In this document: one piece after another, positions 56,586-64,000 of the stretch
Numbering within the stretch: position 1 is the first letter of the stretch
How the letters are laid out: each line of letters starts with the position of its first letter
Origin: Bradyrhizobium betae
GTDB lineage: Bacteria > Pseudomonadota > Alphaproteobacteria > Rhizobiales > Xanthobacteraceae
Length of the DNA stretch: 64,000 nucleotides
Assembly (NCBI RefSeq): GCF_008932115.1
Contig: NZ_CP044543.1
Span: 4,346,501-4,410,500 of the forward strand
Direction of reading: 5' to 3'
Notes under the pieces: model-generated
The model's database searches: none
The model's input: the letters and a program-made list of their open reading frames with translations, nothing else
What the model was told of the DNA's origin: nothing
Position numbers and translations under genes: made by a program

Positions 56586-59270
56586 ATGGCTGAGAAGAAC
56601 TGGCACGTGGGCAGCACGCTACTGATTGCTGTGCAGGCCGTCATGTGCCTGGCCGGCGCGGTCGCGCCTGCGCGTGCCTTTGCGCTATCGGACAGCCTGG
56701 CCGCGCCGAGCTCTTTCGACAAGCTCGATCCCAACGTGATCTGGGAAGCCCTGATCGGCGGCATCGTCGTCTGCGCGCTGCTGGCCGCGATCGCGCTGTG
56801 GATCCATTCCTCGCTGCGCCGGACCAGGCGGTCGCAACTGCGCCGCAGCGCGTTCATCTCCTCGGCCATGAACAATCTCAACCAGGGCGTGGTGATGACG
56901 GATGCGCAGCGGCGCATCATGTTCTGCAACGACCGCTATCTCGAGATCTACGGCCTGTCGCGCTCGGATCTGTGGACCGGCATGTCCGGCCACGACATCC
57001 TCGAGTTGCGGCGCAAGCGCGGCGTTCTCGGCGTCTCCGACGAGGATTTCTACGAGAAGGCGGCAAGCCCCAACGGCCTGATCACCGAGCTGCCGAATGG
57101 CCACGCCATCCTGGTGAAATATTTCGTGCTGCCGAACGGCGGCTCGGTCGCGACCCATCTCGACGTCAGCGAGGAGCGCAGGCTGTCGCGGCAACTCGCC
57201 TCGACCAAGCAGTTCCTGGAATCGGTGCTCGACAACGTCCCGGTCTGCGTCGCCGCGAAGAGTATCGAGGACGGCCGCTATATCTTCGCCAATCGCGCCT
57301 TCGAGCGCTTCTCGCGCCTGTCGCGCGATCGCATCATCGGCAATCGCGCCGACGAGATCTTCCGTCCCGCGACGGCGAAGAGCATCGAGGCGGCGGACCG
57401 CGCCGCGCTGGCATCGTCGGACGGCCAGTTCCGCAACGAATTCAATGTCGAACGCGGTTCCGACAAGCGTATGCTGTCCTCGGTTCGCGTCGTTGCCCGC
57501 AACGAGGCGAACCAGCCCGAGTTCCTGATCGCGGTGTTCGAGGACATCACCGACCGCCGTTCGCTGTCACAGGAGCTGGAGAGCACGAAGAAATTCCTGG
57601 AGCTCGTGGTCGACAACATCCCGGTGGCGCTGATCGTGGAGCAGGTCAAGGACGGCCGCTATCTGCTCGCCAACCGCAGCGCGGAGACGATCCTCAACCG
57701 AAGGCGCGAGGAGGCGACCGGCCTGACCGCCTCCGACATCTTCAATGCCAAGGAAGCCAAGCTGATCATCGCGCGCGACGAAGCCGCGATCAAGAAGCGC
57801 GGGATGATCTCCGAGGAGCATCCGATCTCGACCAAGGCCGGGCTGCGCCTGTTCCTCACTCGCCGCGCCACCGTGCTCGATGATGCCGGCGAGCCGCAAT
57901 ATCTGATCAAGACCCACGAGGACGTCACCGACCGCCGGCAGACCGAGTCGCGCATGGCGCACATGGCCTATCATGACGGCCTCACCGACCTGCCGAACCG
58001 CGCGGCGTTCCTGCAGGCGCTGAACCAGATGATCGAGGCTTGCGAGGGCACCGGCGAGGAATTCGCGGTCCTCTCGATCGACCTCGACGGCCTCAAGGAA
58101 GTCAACGACGTGTTCGGCCATGCGCTCGGCGACAAGCTGCTGATCGAGGTCGCCCAGCGTCTCCAGAACGTCGCGCGCGGCGGCCTGGTGGCGCGCCTGT
58201 CCGGCGACGAGTTCGGGCTCATCATTGACGGCAAGCAGCCGGAAGCGGGCCTTGCGCTGGCTCAGCATGTCGGCGAGGCCGTCACCCAGGAATTCCAGAT
58301 CGACGGCCGGGCGGTTCGCGCCGGCGTCACCACCGGCATGTCGATCTTCCCGCACAATGGCGCCGACGGCGCCTCGCTGCTCGCCAATGCCGGTGCGGCG
58401 CTGTTCCGCGCCAAGCAGAAGTCGCGCGGCACGATCAGCCTCTACCAGCCGGAGATGGACCAGCAGATCCGCGACCGCCGCGTGCTGCATCAGGACCTGT
58501 CGAACGCGATCAAGAACGGCGAGCTCTCGCTGGCCTTCCAGCCGCAGGGCATCGCGCGCCACAGTGTCGCCGAGAGCGACATCATCGGCTTCGAGGCGCT
58601 GGCGCGCTGGCAGCATCCGGTGCGCGGCCAGGTCTCACCGGCCGACTTCATCCCGATCGCCGAGGAGAGCGGCCTGATCGTCGAGATGGGCGAGTGGATC
58701 CTGCGCCAGGCCTGCCGCGAGGCGGCGTCCTGGCCGAAACCGCTCCAGGTCGCGGTCAATCTGTCGCCGGCGCAGTTCATGCACGGCGACGTGGTCGGGC
58801 TGGTGCATGCGATCCTGCTCGAGACCGGGCTTTCGCCCGGCCGGCTCGAGCTCGAAATCACCGAGGGCGTGCTGATCGAGGATTTCGACCGGGGCCTCGC
58901 ACTGCTGCGCCGGCTGAAGGCGCTCGGCGTGCGGATCTCCATGGACGATTTCGGCAGCGGCTATTCCTCGCTGAGCTATCTCCAGGCGTTCCCGTTCGAC
59001 AAGATCAAGATCGACCGCGCCTTCATCATCAATCTCGGCCGCAATCCGCAATCGGCCGCGATCGTGCGCGCCGTGATCGATCTCGGCCACGGCCTCGACA
59101 TGTCGATCGTCGCGGAGGGTGTCGAGACGGTTGACCAGCTTACCTTCCTCGCCCGGGAGGGCTGCGACGGCGTGCAGGGCTACCTGCTCGGCAAGCCGCT
59201 GCCGATCGGGAAATATGCCGGCCTTGTCGGCCGCGCCGAGACGATGGAGCTTGCGCTCAAGACCGGCTAA
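56586..59270 (+). CDS. PAS-GGDEF-EAL membrane protein with an SGDEF variant
   Basis: The product is 894 residues. There is an N-terminal hydrophobic segment (about 10-35) and a second (about 55-75). Three PAS-like domains follow (about 90-195, 210-325 and 335-455). The GGDEF motif reads SGDEF (539-543), a variant found in active cyclases as well as degenerate ones. The EAL domain is complete: EAL at 670-672, EITEG, DDFGSGYSS, KIDRAF, VAEGVET. So it may mainly degrade cyclic di-GMP. It is followed by glpD at a distance of 33 bp. Confidence 0.92.
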   Translation: MAEKNWHVGSTLLIAVQAVMCLAGAVAPARAFALSDSLAAPSSFDKLDPNVIWEALIGGIVVCALLAAIALWIHSSLRRTRRSQLRRSAFISSAMNNLNQGVVMTDAQRRIMFCNDRYLEIYGLSRSDLWTGMSGHDILELRRKRGVLGVSDEDFYEKAASPNGLITELPNGHAILVKYFVLPNGGSVATHLDVSEERRLSRQLASTKQFLESVLDNVPVCVAAKSIEDGRYIFANRAFERFSRLSRDRIIGNRADEIFRPATAKSIEAADRAALASSDGQFRNEFNVERGSDKRMLSSVRVVARNEANQPEFLIAVFEDITDRRSLSQELESTKKFLELVVDNIPVALIVEQVKDGRYLLANRSAETILNRRREEATGLTASDIFNAKEAKLIIARDEAAIKKRGMISEEHPISTKAGLRLFLTRRATVLDDAGEPQYLIKTHEDVTDRRQTESRMAHMAYHDGLTDLPNRAAFLQALNQMIEACEGTGEEFAVLSIDLDGLKEVNDVFGHALGDKLLIEVAQRLQNVARGGLVARLSGDEFGLIIDGKQPEAGLALAQHVGEAVTQEFQIDGRAVRAGVTTGMSIFPHNGADGASLLANAGAALFRAKQKSRGTISLYQPEMDQQIRDRRVLHQDLSNAIKNGELSLAFQPQGIARHSVAESDIIGFEALARWQHPVRGQVSPADFIPIAEESGLIVEMGEWILRQACREAASWPKPLQVAVNLSPAQFMHGDVVGLVHAILLETGLSPGRLELEITEGVLIEDFDRGLALLRRLKALGVRISMDDFGSGYSSLSYLQAFPFDKIKIDRAFIINLGRNPQSAAIVRAVIDLGHGLDMSIVAEGVETVDQLTFLAREGCDGVQGYLLGKPLPIGKYAGLVGRAETMELALKTG

Positions 59271-59303
59271 TGATGGAGCGCTTCGCTCCCATTCGACGGC
59301 TTC

Positions 59304-60764
59304 ATGGCGGATTACGACCTCGCGATCATCGGTGGCGGTCTGAACGGTGTCAGCCTCGCCCGCGATGCGGCTGGCCGCGGCCTGCGCGTCATCCTGCTGG
59401 AGCAGGGCGATCTCGGCGGCGCCGCGTCGTCGGCGACGCCGCGGCTGATCCATGGCGATCTGTCCGTGCTGGAGCGCCGCGGTTTCCGGCGGGTGCGCCG
59501 GGCGCTGGCCGAGCGCCGGACCTGGCTCCGGATCGCGCCGCATCTGGTGCGGCCGATGCGGTTCGTGATCCCCGCCCATTCCGAGGAACGCCCGCCCTGG
59601 CTGCTGCGCGCCGGTCTGTTCGTCTATGACAGCCTGACGAGCCGGAGCGGGCTGCCTGTGACGGCCACCCTCGACATCACACATCATCCGGTCGGCAATG
59701 CGCTGAAACGTCCGTTCGGAACGGCTTTCGAATATTCGGACTGCGTCGTCGACGATTCCCGTCTGGTGGTGCTCACGGCGCTCGACGCGGCCGAACGTGG
59801 CGCGGTGATCCGGACCGGGGCGCGCTGTGTGCGCGCCGATCGAACCGACACCTGGCGGCTCGCGGTGGTCGACCGCGGCCATCGCCACACGATCACGGCG
59901 CGGGCGCTGGCCAACGCCACTGGCGGCTGGACCTCGATGGTCGCGCAGACCGTGCTGCGGCAGCCGCAGCCTGCAATGGCGGCCATGCAGATGAGCCAGA
60001 TCGTCGTGCCCAGGCTGTTCGAGCATGACCACGTCTACGTCTTCCAGAACAGCGATGGACGGCTGATCTTCGCGTCCAGCTTCGCGCGCGACTTCACGCT
60101 GATCGGGACCGTCACGCATGATTTCACCGGCGATCCCGCGATCGTGGCGGTGCCGGGGGCCGACGTCAGCTATCTCTGCGACGCGGCCAGCCGCTATTTC
60201 CGCGAGCGTGTCGCACCGACCGACGTGGTGCGCGCGGTCTCCGGCGTCAACCTGACGCTGGCGTCCGCACGCCGGCGCGACGGTACCACGCTGTTCCACG
60301 CGCGCCGGCGCAAGGCGCCGCTGATCACGATGTTCGGCGGCGACGTCACGACGTCACGCCTGCGCGCGGAACGGGCCGTGACGCGGTTGACGCCGTTCTA
60401 TCCGATGTCGCCGCGCTGGACCGCCGGTGCGGCGCTGCCCGGCGGCGATTTTGCCTGGGACCGTTTCGACACCGAAGTCGATCTCGCCCGCGACCGCTGG
60501 CGTTTTCTGTCGGAGTCAGAGGCGCAGCGCCTGGTCGCGGCCTACGGCTCGCGGCTATTGGTGGTGCTCGGCGAGGCGAAGACGCGCGAAGAGCTGGGCC
60601 CCGCCTTCGGGCCTGAGCTGACCGGCGCCGAAGTGCGCTATCTGATGGCCTGCGAATGGGCGCGCTTTCCCGAGGATATCCTGTGGCGCCGCTCCAAGCT
60701 CGGCCTGACCATGCCCGGGGCGGACCGGGATGCGCTTGCGGCGTTCATGGCGGGTGTGAACTAG
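59304..60764 (+). CDS. glpD: Aerobic glycerol-3-phosphate dehydrogenase
   Basis: The product is 486 residues. IIGGGLNGVSLARDAAGRGLRVILLEQGDLGGAASSATPRLIHGDL near the start is the FAD site of GlpD. The later blocks DSRLVVLTALDAAERGAVIRTGARC, and the C-terminal DUF-like domain (YGSRLLVVLGEAKTREELG...EVRYLMACEWARFPEDILWRRSKLGLTM) are usual. It oxidises glycerol-3-phosphate to dihydroxyacetone phosphate at the membrane and passes electrons to quinone. It starts 33 bp after the c-di-GMP gene. The ribosome binding site is weak. Confidence 0.93.
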   Translation: MADYDLAIIGGGLNGVSLARDAAGRGLRVILLEQGDLGGAASSATPRLIHGDLSVLERRGFRRVRRALAERRTWLRIAPHLVRPMRFVIPAHSEERPPWLLRAGLFVYDSLTSRSGLPVTATLDITHHPVGNALKRPFGTAFEYSDCVVDDSRLVVLTALDAAERGAVIRTGARCVRADRTDTWRLAVVDRGHRHTITARALANATGGWTSMVAQTVLRQPQPAMAAMQMSQIVVPRLFEHDHVYVFQNSDGRLIFASSFARDFTLIGTVTHDFTGDPAIVAVPGADVSYLCDAASRYFRERVAPTDVVRAVSGVNLTLASARRRDGTTLFHARRRKAPLITMFGGDVTTSRLRAERAVTRLTPFYPMSPRWTAGAALPGGDFAWDRFDTEVDLARDRWRFLSESEAQRLVAAYGSRLLVVLGEAKTREELGPAFGPELTGAEVRYLMACEWARFPEDILWRRSKLGLTMPGADRDALAAFMAGVN

Positions 60765-61114
60765 ACCGGGTCGCGCGCGCAGGGCATGCCTCCAGGATCG
60801 CGAGCTCCGTGGCGGATGGCGTGGATGATGATCTCTTGGTTGCCTATTTCGAAGAAGATGAGGAACGGGTGCGGAGTTGTGGTCAACCTCCGGATATCCG
60901 GATCGTCGGTCCGCAGACCAATCTCGGGCTGGACCAGCAGCAGAGCGATTACGTCCCGAATCCGCCTTTGGACGCGTTCCGCTCCCTGCGGAGACGTTGC
61001 TGAAATGTAGGTTAGAATAGAATCAAGATCGGCCAGCGCCGGAAGTGTGTAGCGATATTCACAGGCCGTGTTTGGCCCAAGTCGCCTGGACTTGAGCTTC
61101 GGTCGCAAATTCAC
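60761..61114 (-). CDS. ParE/RelE-type toxin
   Basis: The product is 117 residues if it starts at GTG 61114; the family part begins at about residue 18 (CEYRYTLPALADLDSILTYISATSPQGAERVQRRIRDVIALLLVQPEIGLRTDDPDIRRLTTTPHPFLIFFEIGNQEIIIHAIRHGARDP). This is the ParE/RelE fold of type II toxins that hit gyrase or mRNA. No ATG is found in the right frame near that point, and the only GTG lies within the antitoxin gene, so the true start is unsure. The partner antitoxin gene upstream is split by an insertion. It ends 4 bp into glpD. Confidence 0.72.
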   Translation of the reverse strand: MNLRPKLKSRRLGPNTACEYRYTLPALADLDSILTYISATSPQGAERVQRRIRDVIALLLVQPEIGLRTDDPDIRRLTTTPHPFLIFFEIGNQEIIIHAIRHGARDPGGMPCARDPV

Positions 61115-61134
61115 CTCGCACAGCCGCCTCTCTA

Positions 61135-61171
61135 GAGCCTTTCCCGCTCCGATGGAATCGGAGCGGGGCTC
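61135..61171. repeat. 37-bp TA-bounded palindromic element
   Basis: The element begins GAGCCTTTCCCGCTCCGATG and ends ATCGGAGCGGGGCTC, a near-perfect hairpin, with TA at 61133-61134 and 61172-61173. In reverse complement, 31 of 37 positions match 5829-5865, which is the same length and also TA-bounded. It lies in the antitoxin gene right beside the IS630 copy. Confidence 0.85.
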
Positions 61172-61225
61172 TAGAGCGGTTCACAGATTTATTGAATCGG
61201 AAGAGATTCCGGATCAGGGGCGAAT

Positions 61226-61651
61226 ATGATTCAAGATGCTGGCTGGGCTGGAGGCCAGCATCCGATGGTCCGACCAATTTCCAACGATTTGCGTGAGCGC
61301 GCAGTCTCCGCTGTGACCAAAGGTGAGAGCTGCCGATCTGTGGCGGAACGGTTTGGAGTTGCGGTCTCTTCAGTTGTGAAGTGGTCACAGCGTTATCGAA
61401 CGACCGGCTCGGTAGCGCCTGGCAAGATGGGCGGTCACCGCAAGCCCGTGCTTGATTCGCACCGCGCCTTCATCGTCGAGCGGATCACTCAGACGCCGCA
61501 CCTGACGCTGCATGGTCTGAAGGCGGAGCTGGCATCCCGCGGGGTCAAGGTCTCGCACAACGCAGTCTGGCTGTTCCTGCGCCGAGAAGGGCTGCGGTTC
61601 AAAAAAAACACTGTTCGCCCTCGAACAGGCGCGCGCCGACGTCTCTCATAG
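61226..61651 (+). CDS. IS630 transposase, N-terminal frame (orfA)
   Basis: The product is up to 141 residues; the start at 61265 (MVRPISNDLRERAVSAV) is likely. It has a helix-turn-helix part, RSVAERFGVAVSSVVKWSQRYRTTGSVAPGKMGGHRKPVL, and a second DNA-binding region HLTLHGLKAELASRGVKVSHNAVWLFLRREGLRFKK. It ends with ARRRLS after the A8 run. The catalytic part is in another frame. Confidence 0.88.
   Translation: MIQDAGWAGGQHPMVRPISNDLRERAVSAVTKGESCRSVAERFGVAVSSVVKWSQRYRTTGSVAPGKMGGHRKPVLDSHRAFIVERITQTPHLTLHGLKAELASRGVKVSHNAVWLFLRREGLRFKKNTVRPRTGARRRLS
61601..61608 (+). other. A8 slippery run joining the two transposase frames
   Basis: Eight A follow GCGGTTC. The upstream frame reads TTC AAA AAA AAC ACT. 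The downstream frame reads AAA AAA ACA CTG TTC GCC (KKTLFALEQ), as expected for the family. Losing one A, by +1 frameshifting or transcript slippage, fuses the frames. Confidence 0.7.
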
Positions 61652-62213
61652 ACGCCAGCGTTGGCGATCCTGGCAGGCCGGACTTGATGCTGGCCGGCTG
61701 GTCTTCATCGACGAGACCTGGATCAAGACCAACATGGCCCCCTTGCGGGGCTGGGGGCCCAAAGGGGCCCGCCTGCGCGGCTTCGCCCCGCACGGGCACT
61801 GGCGTACCCTCACATTCCTCGGCGCGCTCCGCCATGACCAACTCACGGCACCCTGCGTCTTCGACGGGCCGATCAACGGCGAATGCTTCTGCGCTTATGT
61901 GAAGCATGTCCTCCTGCCAACGCTGCGCGAAGGCGACATCGTCATTCTCGACAATCTCGGAAGCCACAAGTCGAAAGTTGTCAGACAGATGATCAAGGCC
62001 GCTGGCGCCAGGCTCTGGTACCTGCCGCCATACTCGCCCGACCTCAACCCGATCGAACAGGCCTTCTCCAAGATCAAACACTGGATGCGACAGGCTCAGA
62101 AGCGCACCATCGAGGATACTTGGCGCCACATCGGTCACCTCGTCCAGGACATCCAACCACGTGAATGCGCCAACTACTTTGCTAACGCCGGTTACGCTTC
62201 AATAAAAACGTGA
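61602..62213 (+). CDS. IS630 transposase, DDE catalytic frame (orfB)
   Basis: From KKTLFALEQARADVSHRRQRWRSWQAGLDAGRLVFIDETWIKT the frame continues to 62213. The three acidic residues are Asp in FIDET, Asp in VILDNLGSHK and Glu in PYSPDLNPIEQAFSKIK: the DDE triad of IS630-type transposases. A separate start (e.g. 61734) would leave out the first Asp, so the functional protein is most likely an orfA-orfB fusion. About 200 codons follow the A8 run. Confidence 0.88.
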   Translation, partial: KKTLFALEQARADVSHRRQRWRSWQAGLDAGRLVFIDETWIKTNMAPLRGWGPKGARLRGFAPHGHWRTLTFLGALRHDQLTAPCVFDGPINGECFCAYVKHVLLPTLREGDIVILDNLGSHKSKVVRQMIKAAGARLWYLPPYSPDLNPIEQAFSKIKHWMRQAQKRTIEDTWRHIGHLVQDIQPRECANYFANAGYASIKT

Positions 62214-62499
62214 AACGCTCTAGATGCGGCAATTGCCGACCTCTCGTCATCCGATAGGATGACGGCCGAGGTTGCATTCGCGCCAGCGAGCTGCAGCACG
62301 ATCCGTGCAATGTCGTCCTGCGCGTCCGAGGGCAGGCTGCGTGCGATTTCTAGAGCCTGATCGGGCAACTTGGTCATGTCTTGATCATACGCCTCTTGGC
62401 GTCAGGTATGAAGGCCAATTTGGCACGATCCGTTCCGAACCGGTTGAGCAAAGCACGATCGGCCGCTAGCGTGCGGCGGAATCGGGGTTGGCGGAGACC

Positions 62500-63668
<1,169 letters not shown>

Positions 63669-63672
<4 letters not shown>

Positions 63673-64000
63673 GCTCTCGCCGCATCTTCGCGCGGCCGGC
63701 GCGCTTTGCCGCGATCGCGCCCTATGTCTGGATGGTGCTGTTCTTCCTGGTGCCGTTCGGCTTCGTGCTGAAGATCAGCCTGTCGCAAACGGCGATCGCG
63801 CAGCCGCCTTACGAGCCGGTGTTCGACTTGACGGCGGGGTGGGCAGCGCTGAAGGTGGCGCTCTCCGCGCTATCGCTCGACAATTTCAGGCTGCTCGCCT
63901 CCGACGACATCTACGTGTTCGCCTATGTGCGCAGCCTCACCGTCGCCGTCACGGCGACCGCGCTGTTGCTGCTGATCGGCTATCCCATCGCCTATGGCAT
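63669..64000 (+). CDS. ABC transporter permease, PotB-like, N-terminal fragment
   Basis: The gene starts at ATG 63669, overlapping the ATPase stop, and runs off the window end. The first 110 residues show a basic start, a transmembrane helix (FAAIAPYVWMVLFFLVPFGFVLKISLS) and a long loop, then a second helix (SLTVAVTATALLLLIGYPIAYG). This is the pattern of PotB-type permeases for polyamines. The rest lies outside the window. Confidence 0.88.

Larger units (their letters stand above)
61174..62220. mobile_element. IS630-family insertion sequence
   Basis: The element is 1047 bp and is bounded by TA (61172-61173 and 62221-62222), the target used by IS630/Tc1/mariner elements. The terminal repeats begin GAGCGGTTCACAGATTTATTG on the left and, in reverse complement, GAGCGTTTCACGTTTTTATTG on the right; over the first 22 bp there are 4 differences. 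It encodes an N-terminal helix-turn-helix frame and a DDE catalytic frame, joined by an A8 run. It split a type II antitoxin gene. An outer left end at 61135 would give a poorer match. Confidence 0.88.
61059..62377 (-). pseudogene. Antitoxin gene, interrupted by a nested insertion
   Basis: The N-terminal part, from ATG 62377, reads MTKLPDQALEIARSLPSDAQ and goes on to SDDERSAIAASR. The C-terminal part at 61134-61059 reads EAAVRGEFATEAQVQATWAKHGL and a stop. Removing 61135-62222 joins them to exactly 231 bp, or 77 codons with the stop, in frame, giving a 76-residue protein. The length and pattern suit type II antitoxins that pair with ParE. So it was intact before the insertion, and the toxin gene downstream is still open. 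Confidence 0.85.

Noticed and set aside
61135..62220. Outer left end of the IS630 at 61135
   Set aside because: The match of the left end at 61174 to the right end is much better. The outer 37 bp are a separate palindrome with its own TA on both sides.

Overview
This 64 kb window comes from the chromosome of a high-GC alphaproteobacterium. It is almost certainly a Rhizobiales member and most likely Bradyrhizobium or a close relative. The evidence is the tolQRAB/pal/cpoB order, a GapR-type DUF2312 gene, DUF1036 next to pyruvate kinase, a split pntAA/pntAB/pntB transhydrogenase preceded by an aa3-oxidase subunit IV gene, a Flp pilin, and several rhizobial intergenic palindromic repeats. It is mainly core chromosome, with small accessory pieces. 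I saw no rRNA, tRNA or CRISPR array.

Layout. 1-2.4 kb: two YciI-like proteins, a TetR repressor and a DUF2852 membrane protein that share an operator-like motif, and a tiny Cys-rich exported protein. 2.5-4.7 kb: a fatty acid desaturase diverging from a CysE-like acetyltransferase. 5-14.2 kb: the Tol-Pal envelope system, with a GGDEF-EAL protein and a FeeM-type N-acyl amino acid synthase inserted between tolB and pal. 14.3-17.6 kb: tilS and ftsH. 18-20.3 kb: a hybrid sensor kinase. 20.5-27.2 kb: a surface-glycan-like locus with three large membrane proteins (two of them paralogues), a GT2 glycosyltransferase and a methyltransferase. 27.5-32 kb: Flp pilin, a TetR regulator, DUF1036-pyk, DUF1244 and gapR. 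32-38 kb: two peptidoglycan enzymes and a sigma-54 activator. 38-49.9 kb: an M3 peptidase, a frameshifted patatin-like membrane phospholipase, pntAA-pntAB-pntB, a Ca2+/H+ antiporter, a cupin, an anchored low-complexity protein and a TPR lipoprotein. 50-56.4 kb: rpsU, aqpZ, purE-purK, a diguanylate cyclase, a group of small helical proteins and an LhgO-type oxidase. 56.6-64 kb: a PAS-GGDEF-EAL protein, glpD, a ParE-type toxin whose antitoxin gene is split by an IS630 element, and the start of a PotABCD-like ABC transporter operon.

Themes. Tol-Pal, CpoB, the L,D-transpeptidase and the DUF882 peptidase concern the cell envelope. Three c-di-GMP proteins (8946, 53047, 56586) point to surface or motility control. 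The most unusual items are: a 46-bp perfect inverted repeat after gapR; two 37-bp TA-bounded palindromes that look mobile, one of them nested with an IS630 copy in an antitoxin gene; the FeeM and c-di-GMP genes inside tol-pal; a CysE homologue lacking expected active-site residues; and a G-run frameshift in the patatin-like gene. I do not see one clear multi-gene system that is new to science. The strongest leads are the TA-bounded palindromes and the tol-pal insertion.
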